Under the pieces are notes generated by a model. The model saw only the letters and a program-made list of their open reading frames with translations, was not told where the DNA came from and made no database searches. This document shows positions 34,817-42,403 of a stretch of 64,000 nucleotides of DNA, in pieces; the stretch's first letter is position 1, and each line of letters opens with the position of its first letter. The stretch covers positions 1 through 64,000 of the forward strand of contig JAWUWD010000107.1 of the NCBI GenBank assembly GCA_034112085.1, written 5' to 3'. The stretch is from JAWUWD01 sp034112085. Its GTDB lineage: Bacteria; Bacteroidota; Bacteroidia; Cytophagales; Cyclobacteriaceae. The position numbers and the translations under genes were made by a program.

Positions 34817-35371
34817 TTAGTCACACATCTTGCACTCTGCTTTCTCCTTGTGTTCACCAACTAGTTTCCCCTTACTGTCAAGTTTATAATCACAGCAATC
34901 CATATAACCTTCTAAAATTAGTTTCCTGCCTCGCTGGATTTGAGATTTGACAGTAGGCAATGGGAGATTTAGTTTTTGAGCGATATCACTTTGCTTGACG
35001 CCCTTGATATTCGCTAGGTATAAAGGGCGCTTATATTTATTTGGTAGGTGGTTAATAATGCCCGACAGACAATCTTGCTCGGAATGACTATTACTCCCCT
35101 CAACCTCAGGTGCCAACTCTTCGTGAGTTAGCTCTTGGGTATTGGATATACTCTTAAAGTAATCCATCACTGCATTTCTCGCGATAGAGAAAAGCCATGA
35201 TTTCAGTTTGGTAGAATCGGTGAGTTGCTCAATCTTAGTATGAACCTTGATGAATACCTCTTGAAGTATATCCTTAGTGACCTGCTCATCTTTCACTTTA
35301 CTAGCAATAAACCGTTCTAGGTTAGTATGATATTCGGTCCAAATGTTTTTTGTGTCCATTCTAGATTTCAT
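34817..35371 (-). CDS. sigZ: SigZ-like ECF sigma factor with Cys-rich tail
   Basis: 184 residues. Region 2 (VTKDILQEVFIKVHTKI, KLKSWLFSIARNAVMDYFK) and region 4 (HLPNKYKRPLYLANIKGVKQ, PLPTVKSQIQRGRKLI) identify an ECF sigma factor, closest in pattern to SigZ. Beyond region 4 is a tail of about 30 residues with Cys159-Cys160, Cys180 and Cys183 (GYMDCC and ECKMCD). No anti-sigma gene is adjacent; the cysteine tail could itself be the sensor, as the cysteine-rich domain of CorE-type ECF factors senses copper. A second start, ATG 35359, is possible. The gene follows an 11-Cys peptide gene by 68 nt. Confidence 0.88.
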   Translation of the reverse strand: MKSRMDTKNIWTEYHTNLERFIASKVKDEQVTKDILQEVFIKVHTKIEQLTDSTKLKSWLFSIARNAVMDYFKSISNTQELTHEELAPEVEGSNSHSEQDCLSGIINHLPNKYKRPLYLANIKGVKQSDIAQKLNLPLPTVKSQIQRGRKLILEGYMDCCDYKLDSKGKLVGEHKEKAECKMCD

Positions 35372-35439
35372 TTTAGGACTTGTCGGGCATTACTTTATTC
35401 AGTGAAAGTAAAGTAATATCCGGCAAGGCTCCAATAATA

Positions 35440-35538
35440 TTAACAACAACCGCTACAGTTACAGTTTTCACATGTGCAGTTATTACATTGCTCATTCTTA
35501 CACTCATTACAATTGCAGGTACATTCAGTATTTTCCAT
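35440..35538 (-). CDS. Metallothionein-like Cys-rich peptide (32 aa)
   Basis: ATG at 35538 to TAA at 35440, 33 codons. Of 32 residues 11 are Cys (positions 6, 8, 10, 13, 18, 21, 23, 26, 28, 31, 32), spaced as C-x-C, C-x-x-C and a terminal CC, with Asn, Glu and Lys between and no hydrophobic residue at all. That composition fits a metal-thiolate cluster peptide, not a folded enzyme or membrane protein. There is no signal peptide, so cytoplasmic. It lies 68 nt upstream of the SigZ-like gene on the same strand and shares its Cys-rich theme. It is far below normal gene-calling length; the evidence for being real is the non-random cysteine code and its context. Confidence 0.7.
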   Translation of the reverse strand: MENTECTCNCNECKNEQCNNCTCENCNCSGCC

Positions 35539-35563
35539 GATTCTGTTTTTTAGTTCACCGAGT

Positions 35564-35578
35564 AGACTGCAACAGTCT
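35564..35578 (-). promoter_or_regulatory. Palindrome upstream of the Cys-rich peptide gene
   Basis: AGACTG, a 3-bp centre CAA, then CAGTCT, a perfect 6-bp dyad ending 26 nt before the ATG at 35538. It could be an operator or the base of a leader hairpin. No ordinary TAnnTTTG element is seen in this 160-bp region on the minus strand, which would fit transcription by an alternative sigma factor. Confidence 0.4.
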
Positions 35579-35664
35579 CAAAAAGATGCACTTATCAGAA
35601 TAAATTTAACAGGAGTTCTACAAAAAAGAAAAAATTAGCTCATAGATAATTATCGGCAAATAAC

Positions 35665-35672
35665 TATTTTTG
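35665..35672 (+). promoter_or_regulatory. -7 element of the aminotransferase operon
   Basis: TATTTTTG matches TAnnTTTG and lies 28 nt before the ATG at 35701. A -33 element is not clear. Confidence 0.45.
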
Positions 35673-35700
35673 CGAACACAACCTTAACTCAACAGTTGCT

Positions 35701-36897
35701 ATGAATACTCTTTCGGATCGAATTAACAATATGGCTGAATCAGCCACTCTTGCTATGGCTTCTAAAGCACGTGAATTTAAGTCACGAGGAATAGATGTAA
35801 TTAGCTTGAGTCTTGGAGAACCTGATTTTGCTACTCCAAAACATATACAAGAAGGTGCTAAAGATGCTATTGACGAAGGAAAGTATTTTGCCTACCCTCC
35901 TGTTCCGGGATACCAAGACGTGAGAGAAGCAATTGCTGATAAATTCAATAAGGAAAACAACATCCCATATAAAGCTGAGAACATAGTTGTTTCGAATGGT
36001 GCTAAGCAATCCATCGCCAATGTTATGTATTCTTTGATTAATCCTGGAGATGAAGTTGTTGTATTCTCTCCATTCTGGGTTAGTTACTCTGCCTTGATTG
36101 AATTGGCAGAAGGTAAACCAGTGTATATAGAAGGAAGTCTTGAAAATGATTTCAAAGCAACCGCTGAACAACTAAGAGCGGCTATTACACCAAAAACAAA
36201 AGCTATTATCTACTCTTCTCCGTGTAATCCGACTGGATCAGTATTCTTGAAAGAGGAATTAGAAGCTATTGCCAAAGTTGTTCTTGAGCATGACCATATC
36301 ATTGTGATAGCAGATGAGATATATGAACACATCAACTATACTGGCCAGCATCAGAGTATGGCGGCTATTGATGGCATGTTTGACAGAACTATCACAATCA
36401 ATGGTGTCGCCAAAGGGTTTGCCATGACTGGTTGGCGTGTTGGCTACATAGGCGCTCCTCTTTGGATAGCCAAAGGCTGCACTAAAATACAAGGACAAAT
36501 CACTTCTGCCAACTGTTCTATTGCGCAAAGGGCAACTTTAACAGCACTTACAAGTGATTTGGGCCCCACTAAAGAAATGGCTGAAGCATATCTCCGAAGA
36601 AGAAATATGGTCTATGATCTGCTGAAAGAGATCCCTGGTGTAAACGTAAACTTGCCAGAAGGTGCTTTTTACTTTTTTCCTGATATTAGTGAGTACTTTG
36701 GCAAGTCAAATGGAGAGGCAGCTATCAACAACGCATCTGATCTGTGCATTTACTTGTTGGAAAATGCACATGTATCGCTCGTGACTGGCGAAGCATTTGG
36801 TGCACCAAAATGTATCCGTATATCTTATGCAGCCTCTGATGAACACTTGATCGAAGCCATGGATCGAATCAAAAAGACATTGGCCCAGTTGAGCTAG
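35701..36897 (+). CDS. Class I pyridoxal-phosphate aminotransferase (aspartate type)
   Basis: 398 residues, fold type I. Segments: ISLSLGEPDFATPKHI near the start, SNGAKQSIANVMY, SSPCNPTGSVF, IVIADEIYEHINY, and the PLP-lysine region GVAKGFAMTGWRVGYIGAP with the C-terminal carboxylate-binding Arg in CIRISYAAS. This resembles Bacteroidota AspC/prephenate-aminotransferase-like enzymes that move amino groups between aspartate, glutamate or aromatic amino acids and 2-oxo acids. The exact amino acid cannot be fixed by sequence alone. It is followed by the PfkB gene after 2 nt. Confidence 0.93.
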   Translation: MNTLSDRINNMAESATLAMASKAREFKSRGIDVISLSLGEPDFATPKHIQEGAKDAIDEGKYFAYPPVPGYQDVREAIADKFNKENNIPYKAENIVVSNGAKQSIANVMYSLINPGDEVVVFSPFWVSYSALIELAEGKPVYIEGSLENDFKATAEQLRAAITPKTKAIIYSSPCNPTGSVFLKEELEAIAKVVLEHDHIIVIADEIYEHINYTGQHQSMAAIDGMFDRTITINGVAKGFAMTGWRVGYIGAPLWIAKGCTKIQGQITSANCSIAQRATLTALTSDLGPTKEMAEAYLRRRNMVYDLLKEIPGVNVNLPEGAFYFFPDISEYFGKSNGEAAINNASDLCIYLLENAHVSLVTGEAFGAPKCIRISYAASDEHLIEAMDRIKKTLAQLS

Positions 36898-36899
36898 AC

Positions 36900-37889
36900 A
36901 TGAATAATTCCTCTATAGAAAACATATTCAACAATTTCAATGATCTAAATGTTTTGATCATTGGAGATGTAATGGTGGATGCGTATATCTGGGGGAAAGT
37001 AGAGCGAATGTCTCCAGAGGCTCCGGTGCCTGTAGTAAGTGTTTCAAAGAAAGATTTTCGCCTTGGAGGTGCTGCCAATGTTGCACTCAATATCAAGGAA
37101 ATGGGTGCCAATCCCATCTTATGTTCAGTTGTAGGACAAGATCATGATGGAAGAAAGTTAGCGACTAGACTGCAAGAAAGGAACATCACAGATGAAGGCA
37201 TCTACAAAAGTGAAAGTCGACCTACTACGGTAAAGACCCGTGTAATCTCTGATGACAAACATATTGTCAGAATTGACGAGGAATCTACTGACATTATTAA
37301 TGATCTGGAAAAAGAAGGATTGCTTAAAAACATCAAAGCACTCTTGCCTCAGTGTCAAGTAGTGATTTTTGAAGACTATGACAAGGGGTGTATTACTCCT
37401 GAAGTGATCCAATTCACAGTTGATCTTGCCAAAAAGCATAACATCCCAACAGTGGTTGATCCTAAAAAGCGAAATTTCTTAGATTATAAGGAAGTATCTC
37501 TATTCAAACCGAATCTCAAAGAACTAAAAGAAGGGTTAGATATTGATTTTGATGTGACTGACCAATCTGAATTAGAAAGCGCGGTCAGACTACTTTCAGA
37601 TGCTCTACGCTGTAAGAGTGCCTTTATCACATTATCCGAGCATGGTGTATATATCACTGAGCAAAGTAGTCATGACCATATTCCAGCTCATAAGCGTAAC
37701 ATCGTGGATGTATCAGGTGCTGGTGATACAGTCATTAGTATTTCGGCATTATCTGTGGCCATTGGATTATCGCCATATATGGTAGCTGCCTTATCCAATT
37801 TAGCTGGTGGACTTGTTTGTGAGCACGTAGGTGTAGTAACTATAGACAAAAAGCAGTTACTGAAAGAGGCCATTGATAAACTTAGTTGA
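36900..37889 (+). CDS. PfkB-family sugar kinase, RfaE domain I-like
   Basis: 329 residues. It starts with a short helix then VLIIGDVMVDAYIWGKVERM and PEAPVPVVSVSKKDFRLGG, which are the hallmarks of the heptose-7-phosphate kinase domain of RfaE/HldE. The C-terminal ATP site DVSGAGDTVISISAL has the catalytic Asp. The nucleotidyltransferase domain of bifunctional HldE is absent. It may phosphorylate heptose-7-phosphate for LPS or another sugar phosphate. It overlaps the next gene by 4 nt and follows the aminotransferase closely. Confidence 0.88.
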   Translation: MNNSSIENIFNNFNDLNVLIIGDVMVDAYIWGKVERMSPEAPVPVVSVSKKDFRLGGAANVALNIKEMGANPILCSVVGQDHDGRKLATRLQERNITDEGIYKSESRPTTVKTRVISDDKHIVRIDEESTDIINDLEKEGLLKNIKALLPQCQVVIFEDYDKGCITPEVIQFTVDLAKKHNIPTVVDPKKRNFLDYKEVSLFKPNLKELKEGLDIDFDVTDQSELESAVRLLSDALRCKSAFITLSEHGVYITEQSSHDHIPAHKRNIVDVSGAGDTVISISALSVAIGLSPYMVAALSNLAGGLVCEHVGVVTIDKKQLLKEAIDKLS

Positions 37890-38581
37890 TGATGCGATTC
37901 ATTCTAGTCATTTCACTTAGCCTCACCTTATCACAATTAGCCTTTTCACAGGTCTTTCAAGTTCAAGCTAAACCTAAAAGACCCACGCCAGAGACTATCA
38001 CCAAAATGATGGATTTGGGGGTACATGCTATTCACTTAGAAGTGATCATGAATGAGAAAGATCAGCTAGTAATTGATTCTGGGGAACTATTGAGCGATGT
38101 GCTAAAGGCAATGGAATGGCACACCAAAAGCTATACAAGATATGAAATCAAGTATGTCATAGAACTGAAACACTCACCTAACTACTTACAAGAGTCTATT
38201 GCCGTTCACGATCTATTGGATGCCTACATTCCTTTGTCACGAATTACAATTCAATCAGAAAATTTCAAAGTCTTAAAATTCTGGAATAAAAAGTACCCAA
38301 AAATTCAACTCGCTGCTCTTATTAACAATGAGAAATCAATAGACACCAATTTGGCCAATTTGGGATTTAAACCAAATATTTATAGCAGCGATCATAAATC
38401 TCTCTCAAAAAATAAAGTAGCAAATCTACACAGGAGAGAAATTAAGGTAATTCCATGGACAGTCAATGACACAACTTCTATGAATCTAGTTATTGGATGG
38501 ACTGTTGATGGAATCGTGACTGAGGCACCAGATCAATCCCTACTTTTAGGGGTAAATCAAAAAGTGAAAGACGGTAATTAA
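37886..38581 (+). CDS. GDPD-like exported protein, probably catalytically dead
   Basis: 231 residues with a signal peptide (FILVISLSLTLSQLAFS, then QVFQVQAKPKR). The fold of glycerophosphodiester phosphodiesterases is recognisable at the end (KVIPWTVNDTTSMNL, then WTVDGIVTEAPD) and in the middle (YVIELKHSPNYLQ). The catalytic parts are altered: the HRG motif is replaced by KPKRPTPETI, the metal-binding E-x-D is LEV, and the usual HD/HE becomes VIDSG. It probably binds rather than cleaves glycerophosphodiesters, or has a new role. It is the last gene of the aminotransferase-PfkB series and ends 4 bp before the convergent VOC gene. Confidence 0.75.
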   Translation: MMMRFILVISLSLTLSQLAFSQVFQVQAKPKRPTPETITKMMDLGVHAIHLEVIMNEKDQLVIDSGELLSDVLKAMEWHTKSYTRYEIKYVIELKHSPNYLQESIAVHDLLDAYIPLSRITIQSENFKVLKFWNKKYPKIQLAALINNEKSIDTNLANLGFKPNIYSSDHKSLSKNKVANLHRREIKVIPWTVNDTTSMNLVIGWTVDGIVTEAPDQSLLLGVNQKVKDGN

Positions 38582-38585
38582 ATAT

Positions 38586-38969
38586 TTATTGATCTGAGTG
38601 TAAACCGATTCGATTTCCCTCTGTGTCCATAAATTGAGCTACAAATCCAAACTCACCAATATCCATTTTCGGGAATACAATTTGTCCACCATTTGCTTCC
38701 ACCCTACCTGCCTCGATGGCTACATCATGACATTGAAAATAAATAGTAGTGCCATCTGCGCTAGGCTTGGCTTCATCAGCTAACAACAAAGCCCCTCCAG
38801 TTCCTGATTTTTCAGGATTCATATCAAACATTGCCATCTTTGTTGGCCCCATGTCTAAATCTTGAAATTCTGTTTCTAATACAGCACCATAAAAATTCTT
38901 CGCGCGATCCAAATCTATTACCGCGATTTCGAACCAATTGACGGGGTTATTTTTAGCTTCCATTATCAT
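38586..38969 (-). CDS. VOC (glyoxalase/bleomycin-resistance) family protein
   Basis: 127 residues with the two beta-alpha-beta-beta-beta modules of the vicinal-oxygen-chelate fold: NWFEIAVIDLDRAKNFYGAVL at the start and QFMDTEGNRIGLHSD at the end, with GGQIVFPKMDIGEFGFVAQF between. This subtype is common and usually of unknown substrate. Single gene, convergent with the GDPD-like gene. Confidence 0.88.
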   Translation of the reverse strand: MIMEAKNNPVNWFEIAVIDLDRAKNFYGAVLETEFQDLDMGPTKMAMFDMNPEKSGTGGALLLADEAKPSADGTTIYFQCHDVAIEAGRVEANGGQIVFPKMDIGEFGFVAQFMDTEGNRIGLHSDQ

Positions 38970-39116
38970 TTGAGTTTTAGTGAAACATTATACTATACTA
39001 AATATACATAAATCATTGATTTAGAGTATTGTATAAATCCGACATGTTCAAGCATCATTTATGACATGCGTTAAGATTAAAGAGGTTACTTAGAGCAACC
39101 TCTTTAATAAACTTTC

Positions 39117-39124
39117 TATTTTTG
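39117..39124 (+). promoter_or_regulatory. -7 element of the adenosine kinase gene
   Basis: TATTTTTG fits TAnnTTTG, 26 nt before the ATG at 39151. A 9-bp dyad, AAAGAGGTT...AACCTCTTT (39079-39105), lies over the position where the -33 contact should be. Confidence 0.5.
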
Positions 39125-39150
39125 CACTAACATATCAAACAGAAAAGAAA

Positions 39151-40146
39151 ATGTCTAAAAAATATAATGTATACGGTATCGGAAATGCTTTGGTAGATAT
39201 CGTTACCGAAGTCGATGATCAATTTCTTGCTAAAAATGAGATCGAAAAAGGTTTAATGACTTTGATTGAAGAGGATCGTCAAACAGAACTTTATCATGCT
39301 ATTGAAAATCGAGACAGCAATATGCAGTGTGGTGGATCTGCTGCCAATACGATGATAGGTGTAAGTCAATTTGGAGGAAATAGCTATTACTCTTGCAAGG
39401 TGTCTGACGATGCTCTTGGCAACTTTTACATGAGTGACATGAATAAAAACGGTGTGGATAGCAACCTAGATGCTAGTACACTTCCAAACGGAATCACCGG
39501 TAAATGCCTCGTAATGACTACGCCTGATGCCGGCCGTACAATGAATACATTCTTGGGAATCACAGCGACTTATTCTAGAGACCAGATCAGCGAAGAGATC
39601 ATCAAGCAATCAGAATACGTGTATATCGAAGGGTACTTGGTGACTTCAGATAACGGGCTAGATGCAATGAAATATGCTAAAGGACTCGCTGAGAAAAATG
39701 GTATTCAAGTAGCACTTACTTTCTCAGATCCAAGTATGGTGAAATACTTCAAAGATCAAATGCATGAGGTCGTTGGCTCTGGAGTTGACTTACTGTTTTG
39801 CAATGAAGAAGAAGCAATGTTATTTACTGATACGGACAACATTTCTGATGCTAGAGAAGCTTTGAAAAAATATGCTAAGAAATTTGCCATCACACAAGGG
39901 TCGAATGGTGCCATGATATTTGATGGTGACACTTTCGTAGATATCGAACCTTATAAAGTAGAGGCCATCGACACAAATGGAGCAGGTGATTTATTTGCAG
40001 GAGCATTCATGTATGGTATCACTAATGGTCGAAGTTATGCTGAGTCTGGCAAATTAGCTAGTCTTGCTTCTTCTAAAGTTGTTACAAAGTATGGCCCAAG
40101 ATTAGACTTGGCTCAGGCGCAAGAAGTCTTGAAACAATTGATATAA
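39151..40146 (+). CDS. Adenosine kinase-like PfkB kinase
   Basis: 331 residues of the ribokinase/PfkB family. The start YNVYGIGNALVDIVTEVDDQFL, the glycine pair MQCGGSAANTMIGVSQFGG and the ATP-site anion hole IDTNGAGDLFAGAFMYG with catalytic Asp are present. The pattern GxGNALVDI is typical of adenosine kinases, which make AMP from adenosine in purine salvage, though related sugar kinases cannot be excluded. Single gene with its own promoter. Confidence 0.88.
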   Translation: MSKKYNVYGIGNALVDIVTEVDDQFLAKNEIEKGLMTLIEEDRQTELYHAIENRDSNMQCGGSAANTMIGVSQFGGNSYYSCKVSDDALGNFYMSDMNKNGVDSNLDASTLPNGITGKCLVMTTPDAGRTMNTFLGITATYSRDQISEEIIKQSEYVYIEGYLVTSDNGLDAMKYAKGLAEKNGIQVALTFSDPSMVKYFKDQMHEVVGSGVDLLFCNEEEAMLFTDTDNISDAREALKKYAKKFAITQGSNGAMIFDGDTFVDIEPYKVEAIDTNGAGDLFAGAFMYGITNGRSYAESGKLASLASSKVVTKYGPRLDLAQAQEVLKQLI

Positions 40147-40187
40147 CTGTCAATGAATGATAATTCGCTATTATCATAAACTTAGCT

Positions 40188-40298
40188 TATCTTTGTAATT
40201 ATTCTGCGCGGCTACATCACCGTATGGAACAAAATCAAGGATAATTTTGTTGATATATAGCAATAAAATTATATAATCAATAAAGCAAAAATTAATAC
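40188..40298 (+). promoter_or_regulatory. Promoter and long 5' leader of the cold-shock gene
   Basis: TATCTTTG (40188-40195) fits the -7 consensus; transcription would begin near 40203, leaving a leader of about 96 nt before the ATG at 40299. In it AACAAAAT and ATTTTGTT (around 40229-40254) can pair over 8 bp, and the last 45 nt are very AT-rich. Cold-shock mRNAs often have such leaders. Confidence 0.5.
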
Positions 40299-40910
40299 AT
40301 GGGCAGATCGCAGGAAACATTCAACAAGAAAGACGTAAGGACCAAGAAGGAGAAGAAGAGAAAAGAAAAATTTGCTAGGAAATTAGCAAAGAAAGAGAAT
40401 GAGAAAAAAGGTGACTTGGAAGATATGATCATGTATCTTGATGAGAATGGTAACTTCTCTGACACTCCTCCAGATCCAACCAAGAAGAAAAAGGAAATTG
40501 ATATAGAAAGTATTGCGGTCAGCATTCCAAGAATGGAAAATGTAGAAATCGATCCAATTAGAAAAGGAGTGGTGACATTCTTTAATGACTCGAAAGGTTT
40601 TGGATTCATTAAAGATTCTGAAACTCAAGAAAGTGTATTTGTTCACATCAATAATGTAATTGATGAGATCAAAGAGAATAACATGGTCAACTATGAAGTA
40701 GAGATGGGTATGAAAGGCCCGACTGCTACGAATGTGAAGATCTACAAAGAACCTATCAAGCCTCCCACACCGGCTCCAGTAGCTCCAGATGCTGATACTC
40801 CAGATGCTGACGCTACTGCTGTGACTGATGAGAAGAAAGAATCAGATAAAGAGCCTAAAAAGGATTCTGAGGAAGAGTCAGTCAAAAAGACTGACGAAAA
40901 ACCTGAATAG
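40299..40910 (+). CDS. Cold-shock domain protein with Lys-rich N- and acidic C-terminal extensions
   Basis: 203 residues. The N-terminal half is a highly basic coiled segment (MGRSQETFNKKDVRTKKEKK) conserved in Bacteroidota. Residues about 87-148 form a cold-shock domain with the RNP1-like KGFGFIKDSETQESVFVHI and KGVVTFFND. The C-terminal 55 residues are Pro/Ala then Asp/Glu/Lys-rich and longer than I remember for relatives. It would bind single-stranded RNA as a chaperone. It has a long leader and a strong terminator, and is convergent with an RhlE-like helicase gene, a fitting functional neighbour. Confidence 0.92.
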   Translation: MGRSQETFNKKDVRTKKEKKRKEKFARKLAKKENEKKGDLEDMIMYLDENGNFSDTPPDPTKKKKEIDIESIAVSIPRMENVEIDPIRKGVVTFFNDSKGFGFIKDSETQESVFVHINNVIDEIKENNMVNYEVEMGMKGPTATNVKIYKEPIKPPTPAPVAPDADTPDADATAVTDEKKESDKEPKKDSEEESVKKTDEKPE

Positions 40911-40915
40911 ATCAT

Positions 40916-40972
40916 AAAATAGCCCATAAAAAAAGGAAGCTCATTGAGCTTCCTTTTTTTATGGGCTATTTT
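40916..40972. terminator. Large bidirectional terminator
   Basis: Two nested perfect inverted repeats: outer AAAATAGCCCAT (40916-40927) / ATGGGCTATTTT (40961-40972) and inner GGAAGCTC (40935-40942) / GAGCTTCC (40946-40953), with A-run and T-run between them. Placed exactly between convergent genes. Confidence 0.9.
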
Positions 40973-40977
40973 ATCAA

Positions 40978-42213
40978 TTAATCTCTTCTCGGCCGCTTGC
41001 TGAAATCTTTCTTCTTTCCAGAAGATTTAGGTTTTCTATAGTGCCCTTTTCTTTCGTCAGGATCGCTTTTAGGAGCATTGGCGCTAGGCTCAAACCCTTC
41101 AATAACTCCACTAGGTAATTTCTCGCCCAATAGCTTTTCTATCCCACGCACGAACTCTGTCTCGTCATGACTTACCAAAGATATTGCCTCTCCACTTGCT
41201 CCTGCTCTACCTGTTCGTCCGATTCTATGCACATAATCTTCAGGTACATTTGGCAACTCAAAATTGACAACATGAGGTAATAGCGGAATGTCTAATCCAC
41301 GCGCTGCTATATCTGTAGCTACCAATACCCTAACAGTACCTTTCTTAAATCCATCAAGTGCTTTAGTTCTGGCATTCTGGCTTTTATTACCATGTATTGC
41401 AGATGCGCTGATACTATTTTTAGCCAACTTTTCACTGAGTCGATTAGCACCATGCTTTGTTCTTGTAAATATGAGGACTTGTTGCCAATCACCTTCACTG
41501 ATCAACTTAATCAATAAATCAGTTTTTCTGGTTTTGTCTACTTTGTATACCCGTTGTTCGATCTTTTCTACCGTTGTATTTTCAGGAGTTGCTTCTACCG
41601 ATACTGGATTGTTCAAAATGCCTTTGGCGAGTGCGCGAATCTCCTTAGAGAAAGTAGCTGAAAAAAGCAGGTTTTGGCGCTTAGCAGGCATCAAGGCAAT
41701 AACCTTTTTGATATCCCTTAAGAAACCCATATCAAGCATTCGGTCTGCTTCATCTAACACCAAAATCTCTACTTGGTCTAAATGGAGAAGACCTTGATTC
41801 TGTAAATCAAGTAATCTACCAGGAGTGGCGATTAATACATCTACTCCATTTCTCAAGGCTCTTACTTGAGGGTTTTGATTGACCCCTCCAAATATCACTG
41901 TGGAATTTAAGTGCAGGAACTCACTATATGAAACTACATTTTCTGAGACTTGTGCAGCAAGTTCTCTTGTAGGTGTCAATATCAACGCACGAATTGGTCG
42001 CCTTTTAAGTTGTTTGGTTTCTGATAATATTTGTAATAGCGGCAAGGTAAATCCTGCCGTCTTCCCAGTCCCTGTTTGTGCAGATGCAAGAATATCTTTC
42101 CCCTCCAATATTACAGGTATCGCTTTTTGCTGAATTGGTGAAGGCTCAGTATAACCTTGTTTGTTGACCGCGTGTAGTAACGCTTCGGACAACCCTAATG
42201 ATTTGAATGACAT
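40978..42213 (-). CDS. DEAD-box RNA helicase, RhlE-like
   Basis: ATP-dependent RNA unwinding enzyme of 411 residues. All motifs are present: Q motif EPSPIQQKAIPVI, Walker A ASAQTGTGKTAGF, PTRELA, DEAD in VLDEADRMLDMGF, SAT in LLFSATFSKEIRA, and HRIGRTGRAGASG. A basic tail (KKKDFSKRPRRD) ends the protein, as in RhlE types. It is likely involved in ribosome assembly or cold adaptation. It has its own promoter and is convergent with the cold-shock gene. Confidence 0.95.
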   Translation of the reverse strand: MSFKSLGLSEALLHAVNKQGYTEPSPIQQKAIPVILEGKDILASAQTGTGKTAGFTLPLLQILSETKQLKRRPIRALILTPTRELAAQVSENVVSYSEFLHLNSTVIFGGVNQNPQVRALRNGVDVLIATPGRLLDLQNQGLLHLDQVEILVLDEADRMLDMGFLRDIKKVIALMPAKRQNLLFSATFSKEIRALAKGILNNPVSVEATPENTTVEKIEQRVYKVDKTRKTDLLIKLISEGDWQQVLIFTRTKHGANRLSEKLAKNSISASAIHGNKSQNARTKALDGFKKGTVRVLVATDIAARGLDIPLLPHVVNFELPNVPEDYVHRIGRTGRAGASGEAISLVSHDETEFVRGIEKLLGEKLPSGVIEGFEPSANAPKSDPDERKGHYRKPKSSGKKKDFSKRPRRD

Positions 42214-42268
42214 ATAAATTGTTTATAGAAACGACAATTTATTAGTAGTGCCATTCCTTGTTGAGCTG

Positions 42269-42276
42269 CAAAGGTA
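42269..42276 (-). promoter_or_regulatory. -7 element of the helicase gene
   Basis: Minus-strand TACCTTTG at 42276-42269 fits TAnnTTTG; the leader to the ATG at 42213 would be about 50 nt. Confidence 0.45.
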
Positions 42277-42339
42277 CGTTGAATTTTCACCATCCAGTAC
42301 TCTTTACCTAAGGAACTTGTAATCGACATTTCACAGAAG

Positions 42340-42376
42340 TGGATTCAATAAATTAATTATTCATATATTGAATCCA
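42340..42376 (+). promoter_or_regulatory. Inverted repeat upstream of the 5-oxoproline operon
   Basis: TGGATTCAATA (42340-42350) and TATTGAATCCA (42366-42376) are perfect 11-bp arms around a 15-bp AT-rich spacer, ending 27 bp before the first gene. The half-site centres are 26 bp apart, so this could be a dimer operator or a leader hairpin. Confidence 0.5.
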
Positions 42377-42403
42377 AATAATTACATCAATTAGAAAAAG
42401 ACT

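Noticed and set aside
37158..37439. 93-codon minus-strand frame in the PfkB kinase gene
   Set aside because: Antisense to a well-conserved kinase, with no domain features of its own.
39079..39105. Intrinsic terminator before the adenosine kinase gene
   Set aside because: No gene ends there on either strand and there is no U-run; it is better seen as a possible operator.
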